From Oscillospiraceae bacterium (GTDB lineage Bacteria > Bacillota_A > Clostridia > Oscillospirales > Oscillospiraceae): 64,000 bases of DNA. The position numbers and the translations under genes were made by a program. The notes under the pieces are model-generated. The model searched no databases and was not told the DNA's origin. It saw only the letters and a program-made list of their open reading frames with translations. Positions within the stretch are counted from its first letter, which is position 1. Each line of letters opens with the position of its first letter. The stretch is taken from assembly GCA_017481325.1 (NCBI GenBank), contig JAFUPG010000061.1, positions 1 through 64,000 of the forward strand. The letters are read 5' to 3'. Shown here piece after piece: positions 31,337 to 41,200 of the stretch.

Positions 31337-32560
31337 ATGTCTCGTCTGCTGATCCGTAATATTGGCCTGCTCCAGACTCCTGTGGGCTCCGCTCCCCTCT
31401 GCGGCGCTGCCCAGGGGGAAAACCGCAAGCTGCGGGATGTATGCATTTTCGTGCAGGATGGCATCATCATCGGCATTTATGACGGCGGTGTGTGTCCCCT
31501 GTTGGCGGTCGATCGGGAGATCGATGCCAAAGGTAAGCTGGTAACCCCCGGTCTGGTGGATTGCCATACCCATCTGGTCTTTGGCGGCTGGCGGCAGCAT
31601 GAAGTGCCCTTAAAGCTGCAAGGATCCTCCTATCTGGAAATTTTGCAGGCCGGCGGCGGTATTCTCAACACCCTGAACAGCACCAGAAGCGCAAGCGCAG
31701 AGCAGCTCTATGAGCGGAGCAAGGGCTTCCTGGACGAGATGCTGCAGCTGGGTGTCACCACCTGCGAGATCAAGAGCGGCTACGGCCTGTCTACCCAGGA
31801 AGAACTGAAGCAGCTGGAGGTCATCTCCATGCTGCAAAAGCAGCATAGGATGGATATCGTCTCCACCTTTATGGCCGCCCATGCGGTGCCCCCGGAGTAC
31901 AAGGGCAACAGCGACGGCTATATTGACCTGATCGTGGAGGAAATGCTGCCTGCGGTCAAAGACAAGGCCGCCTACTGCGATGCCTTCTGCGAGGAGGGTG
32001 TCTTCTCCGCAGAGCAATGCCGCAAGGTGCTGCGGCGTGCCGGAGAGCTGGGCATGAAGCTGAAGCTCCATGCCGATGAGATCGAGGCCATCGGCGGTGC
32101 GCAGCTGGCAGCGGAATTAGGCGCCGTTTCTGCGGAGCATCTCATTGCCACAGACGAAGCCGGGATCGAAGCTCTTGCAAAGGGCAAGGTCATGGCGGAT
32201 CTGCTGCCCCAGACCTCCTTCTATCTGGACAAGCACTATGCCAACGCCAGAGGCATGGTCCAGGCCGGTGTTCCTGTGGCCATTGCCAGTGACTTTAACC
32301 CCGGTTCCTGCCCCTCCTATGACCTGCAATTTGCCATGCGGCTGGGTCTGCTGAAATATAAGCTGAAGCCGGAAGAAGTGCTTACTGCGGTGACCTTAAA
32401 TGCCGCCTGCTCCATCGGTCTGGGTGAGACTCTGGGCAGTGTGGAGGTAGGCAAGCAGGCGGATCTGGTGATCTGGGATGCGGAGGATCTGGATCTGGTT
32501 CTGTACCGTTTTGGGGTCAATATGGCGAAAACCGTAATTAAAAAGGGAGAAATCTTATGA
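31337..32560 (+). CDS. hutI: Imidazolonepropionase
   Basis: A 407-aa amidohydrolase that opens imidazolonepropionate to N-formiminoglutamate. The metal-binding HTHLVFGGWRQHE (near residue 77), AAHAVPPEYKG, LKLHADEIEAIGGAQLAAEL and ASDFNPGSCPSYDLQFAM (near residue 315) are all in place, so the active site looks complete. Its stop overlaps the fchA start by 4 bases. Confidence 0.96.
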   Translation: MSRLLIRNIGLLQTPVGSAPLCGAAQGENRKLRDVCIFVQDGIIIGIYDGGVCPLLAVDREIDAKGKLVTPGLVDCHTHLVFGGWRQHEVPLKLQGSSYLEILQAGGGILNTLNSTRSASAEQLYERSKGFLDEMLQLGVTTCEIKSGYGLSTQEELKQLEVISMLQKQHRMDIVSTFMAAHAVPPEYKGNSDGYIDLIVEEMLPAVKDKAAYCDAFCEEGVFSAEQCRKVLRRAGELGMKLKLHADEIEAIGGAQLAAELGAVSAEHLIATDEAGIEALAKGKVMADLLPQTSFYLDKHYANARGMVQAGVPVAIASDFNPGSCPSYDLQFAMRLGLLKYKLKPEEVLTAVTLNAACSIGLGETLGSVEVGKQADLVIWDAEDLDLVLYRFGVNMAKTVIKKGEIL

Positions 32561-33186
32561 ATTTATTTGAATTACCCGTAGCCAATTATCTGGAAGAGCT
32601 GGCCAGCAACTCCCCCGCCCCCGGCGGCGGCACCGCCGCTGCCCTCTCCGGCGCTCAGGGTGCCGGTCTGGTGCGGATGGTGGCAGAGCTGACCCTGGGC
32701 AATTACAAGTACTCCCAGTGGTTCCACATCTGCCGTGAGGTCAGCAAGAACTGCGAGGAGCTGTACCTCCGCCTGATGGCGCAGATGCAGCTGGATGCCG
32801 ATGCCTATTTCGGTATGGCAAACAGCTACCGCATGCCCAAGGAGACTCCCGAAGAGATCCTCGCCCGCAGCGAGAAGATCCAAGAGGCCACCGCCCATGC
32901 CGCCTACGTTCCGCTGCAGACCATGACCATGGCCACGGAGGCTCTGGAAGAGGCCGCCAAGCTGATCGACCGCAGCAATCCCAACTGCGCCAGCGATTTG
33001 GGCGTGGCAGCGGAGTGTCTGCGTGCCTGCGTCATTGGCGCTTATCTCAACGTGCGGATCAACGTGAATGCCATGAAGCATCAGGAGGGCAAGGCGCAGA
33101 TCATGGTTCCTGCACAGCAGCAGTATCAAAGAGCCATGGCGCTGTACGAAAAGATCAGCAGTGCTGTCAGCAATACCATCGGTTAA
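32557..33186 (+). CDS. fchA: Formiminotetrahydrofolate cyclodeaminase family protein
   Basis: A 209-aa helical enzyme of the FchA family. It converts 5-formimino-THF to 5,10-methenyl-THF and ammonia; relatives also act as methenyl-THF cyclohydrolase. The glycine-rich SNSPAPGGGTAAALSGAQGA (residues 14-33) is diagnostic. It completes the histidine-to-glutamate plus C1-folate route and is the last hut gene, overlapping hutI by 4 bases. Confidence 0.93.
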   Translation: MNLFELPVANYLEELASNSPAPGGGTAAALSGAQGAGLVRMVAELTLGNYKYSQWFHICREVSKNCEELYLRLMAQMQLDADAYFGMANSYRMPKETPEEILARSEKIQEATAHAAYVPLQTMTMATEALEEAAKLIDRSNPNCASDLGVAAECLRACVIGAYLNVRINVNAMKHQEGKAQIMVPAQQQYQRAMALYEKISSAVSNTIG

Positions 33187-33189
33187 GCT

Positions 33190-33657
33190 ATGGCCATCGG
33201 GACATATTATCTGAACGATCCCAATGCGCCGAAGCCCAACAGCCCCACCCGTATCGGCACCAATGTGCTGCTGCAGTGGGAGGGAAAGCTCCTCTTGGAG
33301 CAGCGCTGGGACTGCGGCCTGTGGGGTCTTCCCGGTGGGAGACTGCGCAAAGGCGAGGACTATGCCGTAGGCATCAGCCGTGAGCTTCGGGAGGAGGCAG
33401 GAATTTATCTGCCACCCAACGCCTTCCGGCAGTTGAAAATCTGCGATGACGACCGCATTGCCGCCTATGCCGACGGCACGGTCTGGCGCATGATCATTGT
33501 ACTCTTCCATGCTGTACTGACCGCAGAGCCGAAGCTGAAAAGCAGCAAAGAGTCCCAAAATCTCCGCTTCTTCTCCCCGCAGGAGCTGGAAAATATCGAG
33601 ATCGTCACCACCCATCAGGATCTGGTGGCATACTGGAAGCAGCTTGCCGAAGCATAA
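33190..33657 (+). CDS. NUDIX hydrolase
   Basis: A 155-aa pyrophosphohydrolase. The complete Nudix box reads GGRLRKGEDYAVGISRELRE plus EAG (near residues 55-78), giving the GX5EX7REUXEEXGU pattern. The substrate class cannot be told. It starts 3 bases after the fchA stop, so it may be transcribed with the hut operon, but it has no known role in histidine use. A terminator overlaps its last codons. Confidence 0.92.
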   Translation: MAIGTYYLNDPNAPKPNSPTRIGTNVLLQWEGKLLLEQRWDCGLWGLPGGRLRKGEDYAVGISRELREEAGIYLPPNAFRQLKICDDDRIAAYADGTVWRMIIVLFHAVLTAEPKLKSSKESQNLRFFSPQELENIEIVTTHQDLVAYWKQLAEA

Positions 33658-33676
33658 ACGGCAAGCTGCTTTTTTG
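33638..33676 (+). terminator. Intrinsic terminator overlapping the NUDIX stop codon
   Basis: A perfect 12-bp stem AGCAGCTTGCCG / CGGCAAGCTGCT with the stop codon in its 9-base loop is followed by T5. It probably ends the hut-NUDIX transcript. Confidence 0.88.
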
Positions 33677-33752
33677 CCGCTGTTTGTCGGAACTTACAGG
33701 CTTCCCGGGACATATGCTGAAAAGGGGAAGAACCCCAAAGGAGGAATGGAAA

Positions 33753-34238
33753 TTGGAATTCAGATCCCAAGCACTTGTCCGGAATTGGGACAGCGGAGAG
33801 CAAAACGGCGACGGCCGCACCGGCATTCTGCCCCGGCACGCTTACCTTGCCAACCCCTACGTCCCCTTTCAGCCCAACAATCCGCCCACCTATGCCGCCA
33901 AGAAGGCCGTCATCCGTGGGACGCTGTTCCCCGGTCTGGATCTGCCCTTTATGGGGCTGGTCAATGAAAAGCCCCTCAGCGACACGCCTCTGCACGAGCT
34001 ACAGACCCTTTGCTTCGCTTTGACGGAGCTGGGTCAGTATCTGGACACCCATATGGACGACGAAGAAGCCTTCCAGCTGTTCCGCTCCTATGCAGAGCTG
34101 TACCGCAAGGGCAAAGAGGAATACGAAAAAATGTGTGGTCCTCTGACGCTGACCGCTGCGGCAGAGCGGGAGAACTACGCATGGATGCAGGACCCCTGGC
34201 CCTGGGAATACGCTGCCAACTGCAGAAAGGAGGGCTGA
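33753..34238 (+). CDS. CotJA-CotJB fusion, spore-coat associated protein
   Basis: A 161-aa protein. Residues 1-75 match CotJA (LANPYVPFQPNNPPTYAAKK, then GTLFPGLDLPFMGLV). Residues 80-161 match CotJB (LQTLCFALTELGQYLDTHMD, DEEAFQLFRSYAELYRKGKE, GPLTLTA, WPWEYAANC). In Bacillus these are two separate proteins of the cotJABC operon. The frame is unbroken across the junction (SDTPLHELQ). The start is TTG 33753, 8 bases after AAAGGAGG; an ATG at 33746 is out of frame. It lies three bases before cotJC, so the cotJ operon is intact apart from the fusion. Function: coat or forespore-associated complex with CotJC; details unknown. Confidence 0.85.
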   Translation: MEFRSQALVRNWDSGEQNGDGRTGILPRHAYLANPYVPFQPNNPPTYAAKKAVIRGTLFPGLDLPFMGLVNEKPLSDTPLHELQTLCFALTELGQYLDTHMDDEEAFQLFRSYAELYRKGKEEYEKMCGPLTLTAAAERENYAWMQDPWPWEYAANCRKEG

Positions 34239-34241
34239 GAG

Positions 34242-34838
34242 ATGTTTGTCTATGAAAAGAAGCTGCAGTATCCCGTAAAGATCGCCAACACCAACCCCAA
34301 GCTGGCAAGTATCATCATTTCCCAATACGGCGGCCCCGACGGTGAGCTGGGCGCATCTCTGCGCTATCTCTCCCAGCGCTACTCCATGCCCTACCCGGAA
34401 TTAAAGGGCTTACTGACAGACATCGGCACAGAGGAGCTGGGGCACCTGGAGATGGTGGGAACCATCGTCCATCAGCTGACGAGAAAGCTGACACCGGAGC
34501 AGCAGAGGGCAGACGGCTTTGCGCCGTATTTTGTGGACCATACGGCAGGTGTGTATCCGCAGTTTGCCTCGGGAACACCCTGGAGCGCAGCCACCATGCA
34601 GGTAAAGGGCGATCCCGTCACCGATCTGGCCGAGGATATGGCGGCAGAACAAAAGGCTCGCAGCACCTATGACAACATTCTCCGGCTCAGCGACGACCCC
34701 GATGTGAACGACGTGATCAAGTTCCTCCGTGCCAGAGAGGTTGTGCATTTCCAGCGCTTCGGTGAGGCTATGGAAAAGCTGCGGCAGCGGCTGGACGAAA
34801 AGAACATCTACTATATGAACCCGGCGCTGGATCGCTGA
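34242..34838 (+). CDS. cotJC: CotJC, manganese-catalase-like spore coat protein
   Basis: A 198-aa member of the manganese catalase family. Metal ligands expected from a ferritin-like four-helix fold are seen in GELGASLRYLSQR, IGTEELGHLEMVGTIVHQL (ExxH, near residue 66) and EDMAAEQKARSTYDNIL, with EVVHFQRFGEAME (ExxH, near residue 166). It follows the CotJA-B fusion by three bases. It probably localises to the spore coat and may detoxify peroxide; catalytic activity of CotJC is not assured. Confidence 0.93.
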   Translation: MFVYEKKLQYPVKIANTNPKLASIIISQYGGPDGELGASLRYLSQRYSMPYPELKGLLTDIGTEELGHLEMVGTIVHQLTRKLTPEQQRADGFAPYFVDHTAGVYPQFASGTPWSAATMQVKGDPVTDLAEDMAAEQKARSTYDNILRLSDDPDVNDVIKFLRAREVVHFQRFGEAMEKLRQRLDEKNIYYMNPALDR

Positions 34839-34845
34839 GGTAAAT

Positions 34846-34874
34846 AAAAGGCAGGGCCCTCGCCCTGCCTTTTA
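34846..34874 (+). terminator. Intrinsic terminator after cotJC
   Basis: AAAAGGCAGGGC / GCCCTGCCTTTT is a perfect stem around a CCTC loop; the T-run is short (TTTT then AG). Confidence 0.8.
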
Positions 34875-34939
34875 GCCTCAAATCATATCATATACTTTCA
34901 GAAAGTATAGAATTTGCACAATTTTTCCGTCAAAATATC

Positions 34940-34969
34940 TTGATTTTTATGCAAATGCTATGGTATGAT
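34940..34969 (+). promoter_or_regulatory. Predicted promoter for the LytTR-PAS gene
   Basis: TTGATT (34940-34945) and TATGAT (34964-34969) have an 18-base spacer, and the transcript start would lie about 15 bases upstream of the ribosome site. Confidence 0.55.
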
Positions 34970-34991
34970 AAAAGAAAAAGGAGAAGAGGCC

Positions 34992-35681
34992 ATGAAAACG
35001 CAGTTTCAGAGATTTCTGACAAAGCAAAATATCACGCCGGAACAAATTCTCTATATCGTGCGCAGCGACGGAAAAACCGTCCTTCACCTTAACGATGGCC
35101 GCACCGCCGAGACCTTCTCTCCCCTGAAGGATATGCCATCACAGCTGGCTCCCCTCACCATGCTCAGTGTCAACAAAGGTGTACTCCTCAACGAAAAGGA
35201 GATCGTCAGCATCGACAAGGGGCTCTATACCATGACCGACGGTGCTGCCTTCCGTGGTCGAATCCGCACCCCCGGTGCCCACAACCGCAATGCACGGCTT
35301 CTCAACCGTATGCTCCCCGCTCCCATTTACATCCCCAAGAATCTCGTTGAACACTTTTCCATATTGGATAAGCTGCCGCTGCCCTTCTGTGTCATCGAAG
35401 TGGTTTTTGATCAGAATCGTCACCGTGTCGACTACTTGATCCGCTACTGCAACCGGGCAATGGCAGAATTCGAGAACAGACCCATGGAAGAGATTTTAAA
35501 CCGTTCCTGCTTTGAATTATTCCCCGCAAAAGACAAAAAGTGGGCGGTTGCTTTCGCAGATGTTGCCTTAAACGGCGAAACTCGGGATATTTCAGAGGAG
35601 AGGCTCGGAAATACCGCTGTCACAGTCCATTGCTTCCAACCCAAAGAGGGCTACTGCGCCTGCATGCTGGTAGAAAAATAA
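34992..35681 (+). CDS. LytTR-like DNA-binding protein with a C-terminal PAS-like domain
   Basis: A 229-aa protein starting at the ATG after AAAAAGGAGAAGAGG. Residues 15-90 resemble a LytTR domain (QILYIVRSDGKTVLHLNDGR, TMLSVNKGVLLNEKEIVSID, a GRIR end). Residues 125-229 look like a PAS sensor (LPLPFCVIEVVFDQ, YLIRYCNRAMAEFENRPMEE, ILNRSCFELFPA). LytTR normally follows a receiver domain, so LytTR first with PAS second and no receiver is unusual. It may be a one-component sensor-regulator. There is no adjacent kinase. The assignment is by pattern only; the PAS part is the more certain half. Confidence 0.7.
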   Translation: MKTQFQRFLTKQNITPEQILYIVRSDGKTVLHLNDGRTAETFSPLKDMPSQLAPLTMLSVNKGVLLNEKEIVSIDKGLYTMTDGAAFRGRIRTPGAHNRNARLLNRMLPAPIYIPKNLVEHFSILDKLPLPFCVIEVVFDQNRHRVDYLIRYCNRAMAEFENRPMEEILNRSCFELFPAKDKKWAVAFADVALNGETRDISEERLGNTAVTVHCFQPKEGYCACMLVEK

Positions 35682-35687
35682 GGAACA

Positions 35688-35729
35688 AGAAACAGGCTGC
35701 CGCACCAAACGGTGCGACAGCCTGTTTCT
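35688..35729. terminator. Bidirectional terminator between convergent genes
   Basis: AGAAACAGGCTG / CAGCCTGTTTCT outer arms continue into CGCACC / GGTGCG inner arms with an AAAC loop, giving a stem of about 18 pairs with one bulge. Confidence 0.85.
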
Positions 35730-35745
35730 TATGGAGCATCCATAT

Positions 35746-38022
35746 TTATTGGGCATCCATGACGAAGGTCTCGTAGTAACGGACCACAATGGCTGCCATT
35801 TCCGCCCGGGTAATGGGGTTGAAGGGCTGTACGGTCTTGATCCCGTCGTCCTCATAGCCCTGGACGATGCCGTTCTCAATGGCCCAGTTCATGGCGTTGA
35901 CGGCATAGGGCAGGATGGTATCGCCGTCGGTGAAGTCCGCAAGAGCGTCGCCGCCGACCTCGGGAGAGCCCAGATAGCGGTACATCAGCACCACCATGTC
36001 CTGACGGGTAATGGTCTCGTTGGGATGGAAGGTGCCGTCCTCATGGCCGGTGACAACGCCGTTCTCCGCTGCCCACAGGACAGCCGGTGCAAACCACTCG
36101 TAGTCAAATACATCGGAGAAGCGATTGCTGTATTCCGGTTTTTCCGCTCCGGAGATCTCAAAGAGCACCTTGGCAGCCATGGCACGGGTGGTCTGGCCGT
36201 TGGGGTCAAAAATACCGTGATCCAGGCCGTTGAGAATGCCGTAGTCCGTGGCCTTGGTAATGGGCTCGTAGTACCAGTATTCCGGTTCCACGTCAATGTA
36301 ATTGTTCAGGGGGGCAATCGTCTCGGCATTCCAGCTGGCGAAGTTCTCGGTCAGCCAGGCATTGCGGATGGAGATGTAGTTTTCCAGATTGCGGACCTCG
36401 CCGTTGAAATGACCTTCGGAGATGTTCCAGATCAGGCCGTTGGCCAGAGCGGAGGGACGCATCTGGGCAACATAGCCCTCCATGGTCATCATAATATCGG
36501 AAGCAGACTCCTCTGCCAGCAGGCTGCTGTTCAGCAGGGGGGAGACCTCATCCAAATAGATATCATGCACCGCCTGACGGAAGGAGCCGATCTGATACAG
36601 TGCCTCGGCAAAGCGGCTGTGGATGGTGAAGAAGCCCTCCGGCTTGGAGCAGGGCGCTACAAACTCGCCCCAGGAACGGCCGAAGGACAGGTCATAGTCC
36701 CAGATGGGGCCGACGGTGAGAATGTCGCTGTCCGCATCCTTATAGAAATAGGTAGAGGTGCGGTAGCCGTCGGGGTTTTTGGTCAACTCGTTGATGATGT
36801 AGCACTCCGCAAGGCTCTCTACGTCCACAACTTCCTCCAAGGTCTGGCCGGTAACAGGGTGAACGCCGCCGTTATAGACGATATCTTCAATGTTCTGGTA
36901 GTATTTGGCGATATACTCCATCTCCTCCTTGCTGCAGAACTCGGGGCTCTTGACCACGATGTAATGCAGACGGGTGGTGGTGATGTAGCAGACCTCCGCC
37001 TGGGCACGGACGGCGGTATCCATCTCCAGCAGGTAGCCGCCGGAGTAGTTTTCGGGGTTGGTCATGCCCTCGCAGTAGGTGTAAGAGGTGCCCTCCTCGG
37101 TGACACCGACCTTCACTTCCAGATCCTCCAGATCGATGTCGGGATTGCTGTCCTCGTTGGCACCCTCCAGATCCTCAATGTCCACACGGCCTTTGCCTAC
37201 TTCCACCTTCTCGCAGAGCAGATAGGTGCCACGGTACTCGCCGTCGTAGTAGAGGTTGATGGGCTCGCACTGGATGCCCGGCTCCATGCCCATGGCAACG
37301 GAGAGGTCATATACAATGTTATTTCTTAAGCCCGTGGGATCGGAGGCATTGGTCAGCAGCACCCAGGTCTTGCTCTTGTTGCTGTCGTCGCCGGTTTGCA
37401 GCAGGTCGGTTTTGCTGTCCAGCTTGATCTGGTAGGGCTTCTTCTCTGCCAGCCAGGTGGAGTTGCCTCTGCCCTTGATCTGGGTCAGAGCGCCTGCGTA
37501 GACCACTTCGCCCTCGGGAGTGCAGTAGTACATGCTGCCCTTGGCCTTGTTGGACTTGTCGGGGCTGGATTCCACCCAGGTACGGCCCTGATTCACAGGG
37601 TCCTCGCTGACTAAGAACATGCTGCCCATGCCCGTAGTGAAGACCAGCGTCAGGGAGAGCTCTGCAAGATCGCTGCCGCTTTGAGCGGTGATATTCAGGA
37701 CAGGTCGCTCCGTCTCGGTGCACAGACTCCACAGGTCAAAAGCCTCACCGCTTTTCACCACGGCGCTGCCCAAATCGCCCGTAAGGGTGATCTGTGCGGC
37801 ATCGTTCAGTTCGAAGAAAAGAGACAGATTTCCCGCATCTACTGCCGAGGGCAGGAAGAGATAGTGAATACCGTCAAGGGTCTTCAGATCCGCACGGGAA
37901 TCCGCCGCTTCGGGATCAGCCAGGGTATATACGTTTTGAAATTCAATGGGGGCTGCATGCACTGCCGGGATCAGCCCCAAAAGCAATACTGCCGCCAGAA
38001 AAAGTCCAAGAACTTTCTTCAT
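35746..38022 (-). CDS. Surface-exposed CotH-like kinase with C-terminal SLH repeats
   Basis: A 758-aa secreted protein. The start is the ATG at 38022 after AAAGGAG; a Sec signal peptide follows (MKKVLGLFLAAVLLLGLIPA, cleaved near AHA). The central domain (about residues 190-560) is CotH: the atypical-kinase loop RNNIVYDLSVAMGM, LLCEKVEVGKGRVDIEDLEG and the Asp motif WDYDLSFGRSW. CotH proteins phosphorylate spore-coat or cellulosomal proteins. Three SLH repeats at the C-terminus (about 590-758: GILNGLDHGIFDPNGQTTRA, NGVVTGHEDGTFHPNETITR, NGIVQGYEDD) would bind pyruvylated wall polymer. It is therefore probably a vegetative-wall kinase or kinase-like protein, not a coat protein. Confidence 0.9.
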   Translation of the reverse strand: MKKVLGLFLAAVLLLGLIPAVHAAPIEFQNVYTLADPEAADSRADLKTLDGIHYLFLPSAVDAGNLSLFFELNDAAQITLTGDLGSAVVKSGEAFDLWSLCTETERPVLNITAQSGSDLAELSLTLVFTTGMGSMFLVSEDPVNQGRTWVESSPDKSNKAKGSMYYCTPEGEVVYAGALTQIKGRGNSTWLAEKKPYQIKLDSKTDLLQTGDDSNKSKTWVLLTNASDPTGLRNNIVYDLSVAMGMEPGIQCEPINLYYDGEYRGTYLLCEKVEVGKGRVDIEDLEGANEDSNPDIDLEDLEVKVGVTEEGTSYTYCEGMTNPENYSGGYLLEMDTAVRAQAEVCYITTTRLHYIVVKSPEFCSKEEMEYIAKYYQNIEDIVYNGGVHPVTGQTLEEVVDVESLAECYIINELTKNPDGYRTSTYFYKDADSDILTVGPIWDYDLSFGRSWGEFVAPCSKPEGFFTIHSRFAEALYQIGSFRQAVHDIYLDEVSPLLNSSLLAEESASDIMMTMEGYVAQMRPSALANGLIWNISEGHFNGEVRNLENYISIRNAWLTENFASWNAETIAPLNNYIDVEPEYWYYEPITKATDYGILNGLDHGIFDPNGQTTRAMAAKVLFEISGAEKPEYSNRFSDVFDYEWFAPAVLWAAENGVVTGHEDGTFHPNETITRQDMVVLMYRYLGSPEVGGDALADFTDGDTILPYAVNAMNWAIENGIVQGYEDDGIKTVQPFNPITRAEMAAIVVRYYETFVMDAQ

Positions 38023-38066
38023 TTTTCTATGCTCCTTTCGCACCAAAGTATTCTATGGTTGTTGAT

Positions 38067-38095
38067 ATTATAGCAGATGACACTGTAAAATACAA
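38067..38095 (-). promoter_or_regulatory. Predicted sigma-A promoter for the CotH-SLH gene
   Basis: On the minus strand TTGTAT (38090-38095) and TATAAT (38067-38072) are spaced by 17 bases. Confidence 0.7.
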
Positions 38096-38132
38096 CCACT
38101 GAATTATGACGGCTAAGATATTTAAGTTCCTC

Positions 38133-38161
38133 TTGACTTTTTCAGCAAAAGATGAGATAAT
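38133..38161 (+). promoter_or_regulatory. Predicted sigma-A promoter for the giant SLH protein
   Basis: TTGACT (38133-38138) and GATAAT (38156-38161) are spaced by 17 bases, about 50 bases upstream of the start codon. It is divergent from the CotH-SLH promoter. Confidence 0.7.
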
Positions 38162-38210
38162 AGGAAGAACCATATGACATATGGCAAATTCATACAAGGA
38201 GAACGATGAA

Positions 38211-41200
38211 ATGAAGAATTCCATGTTCAGGAAGGTCATCTGCCTCTTCCTCGCTCTGGCAATGCTTGTGGGTGTTCTGCCCGCCGTATTCGCTGCCGAA
38301 GAAAAGGCTGTTGTCGCACCTTCCGGCCTCTACGTCATCTCTCAGACCGACTACGTCATCACCGCCGGTGTGACGGAAACCCAGGTTCTGCTGAATGACG
38401 CCAGCGGCGAGCAGCAGGTGGCAGGCTTTATGACCACCGTGGCTCCCGGCGCTAAGGTCACCTTTAAGGCTTCCTACACCGGCTACTACACCGAGGGCTC
38501 CACTGTGGGCAGTCGTGCTGAAGCCGCCGAAAACCTGACCTGGGGCATGGCCAGAACCACTGACCAGGCCAAGGCCTACGAAGCAGCCACCGGCGATAAG
38601 GTCATCTTCGCCACCAACGGTGACTACTACAACATGCAGACCCTGCAGCCTCTGGGCTACCTCATTATGGAGGGCAATGTGGTGCAGACCGGCAACGGCA
38701 ATGCCCAGGAGCCCTATTTTGCAGTGCTCCGTGACGGCAGCTATGCCATCCGTGACTACGGCACCGATCACTCCGATGTTTTGGAAGCCATTTCCGGCCC
38801 CTTCTATCTGGTCAAGGACGGCGTCAATGTTGCCGACCCCAACAACAAGGATCAGATGCCCCGTAATTCCATCGGCATGAAGGCGGACGGCTCTGTGGTC
38901 ACCTTCCTGGCTGACGGCAGACAGGCTCCCTACTCCGTGGGTATGAGCCTGTACGATCAGGCCGAGCTGCTGCTGCAGAACGGCTGCGTGGATGCCCTGT
39001 ACTTAGACGGCGGCGGCTCTGCCACCTATGCCACCGTCCGTGAAGGCACCGAGGAAATGGTCGTTCGTAACTCTCCCTCCGACGGCCCCGAGCGTACCGT
39101 TGCTTCCGCTCTGCTGATGGTCTCTACCGCCATCTCCGACGGCAGCTTCGACCACGCTTCTCTCTACCCCAAGAACGAAGTCTACACCCCCGGCAGCACC
39201 GTGCAGTTCACCGCCATCGGCGTTGACGCCGCCGGCGAGCCTGCCGAGATCCCCGAGGGTCTGACCTGGTCCGTAGCCGCCGAGTGCGGCGACATCACCT
39301 CCGACGGCGTGTTCACCGCAGAGGAGGGCTTTGCCGGTGAGGTGGAGGTCAGCCTGATGAAGGGCGCTTCCAACTACGGCAGCACCAAGATCACCATCGC
39401 CGATATTGACGATCTGTACTTTACCGGCGAGTCCATCTCCCTGGACTTTGACGCAGGCTCCAACCTGGGTCTGAATGCCAAGTACCTCAAGCGCGTCATC
39501 CACTATAAGGATGGCGACTTCACCTGGGAGATCAAGTCCACCACCGAAGGTGTGGAGGATGCCGCCGTGGGCACCATGAACGGCAATATCTTCCACTCCG
39601 GCAAGTTTGAAGGCACTGTCACCGCTGATGTGACCGTGACCTACACCAAGCTGGACGGCACTACCCTCTCCGATGTGATCCATGTGGAGATCGGTAAGAT
39701 GCCCGTGATCTATCAGGACTTCGAGCCCGATGAGAACGGCCCTCTCACCGCTGCACACTATCACTGGGGCAAGAATACCTACCACTACGAGGGCAGCCCC
39801 TATGGCGACGGCTACTACGGTGAATATCCCACCCTGGATGTCATCACCGCCGGCACTTACTCCGGCAGCCCCACCGTCACCACCCTGACCGCTCCCTATC
39901 AGTTCACCGGCAACTACGACTCCGCAGTTCCCGCTGCTCCCATCTTCCGTGCCAACGGCTACACCTACTATCTGTGGCCCAACAACTCCATCAAGGCCTA
40001 CAATGCCGGCGCTCTGCGCACCGTCAGCAGAGAAGAGGGCGGCCAGGTTCGTTCCGGCGACTACGCTCTGGAGCTGAACTACGACTACTCCTCCTTCGAC
40101 AACAGCTCCAACTCCAACTTCTATGTCCGCTACTGCGGCGAGGAGATCCCTGTTGAGGGTTATCCCACTCAGGTTGGCGTTTGGGTCTATGCTCCCGAAG
40201 GCACCCCCGCTTACAAGGTCTATGTGGACATTGCTGTGTGGAACGGCAATGGCTACTCCACCAAGAACATCCCCCTGCTCAATGCCTCCGAGGGCGAGCA
40301 GTCCGGCGGCATCAACTGGACCGGTTGGATGTACTGCTATGCAGATCTGACCGCTCTCCACGCCTCCATCACCCCCGAGCATCCTCTCATGATCCGTCAG
40401 GGCGAGGGCCTGGTATGGCTGTCCTATCAGCCCGCCGCAGGTGAAGGCCGCTTCAACGGCACCCTGTATTTTGACGATATGTGCTTCGTCTACGGCACCA
40501 ACCTGGATGATCTGGTCAACCCCGTCATCGACACCCTCACCGTCAACGGCATGGAGCTGGCAGCCGATGGTTCCACCGTCATCACCGAGGCTGACGTGGA
40601 GATCGAGGCCGCATTCCACGATCCCGAGAGCCAGAACCGCACCGGCGTTGACGCCGCTGCCACCACCATCTTCATCGACGGCAAGAACATCGCCTGCGAC
40701 GGCGACGACAGCAAGGCCATGACCCGTACCACCCTGGGCAACGGCCACCATACCGTTACCGTCACTATCTCCGACGGCGACGGCAACACCGTTTCCATGA
40801 CCCGTGAGTTCGACGTGGCTGTGGAAGGCGCTGAGAATGCCTATGTCACCTTCGGCGGCGACGGCATCGTCACCCTGGGCGGCGTTTATGTCATGGATCT
40901 CACCGTGGAAGGCACTGTCAACGAGATCGAAATGACCGTCGTTGACATCAATACCGACTTCGGTACTCCCACCACCGGCGCAGGCGGCAGCGTCTACGGC
41001 GCTCCCGTCATCACCTTCGCAGAGGGTGTCACCGGCGAATATGAGTTCCTCTCCACCGGCTACAAGAAGGGCGCTCTGACCCTGACGGTCTCCGCTGAGG
41101 CAGGTCTCACCGGCACTGTGGCAACGGTCAGCTTCGATATTCCCACCACCGTTGACCCCGAGGTGGACTACCTGAAGTACCGTGTCAGCAACATCTCCTT

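Noticed and set aside
33746..33748. ATG as start of the CotJA-B fusion
   Set aside because: It is out of frame with the coding sequence; the TTG at 33753 is in frame and correctly spaced from AAAGGAGG.
34846..34874. Possible tRNA or small RNA after cotJC
   Set aside because: The palindrome is a simple terminator stem with a 4-base loop and no cloverleaf.
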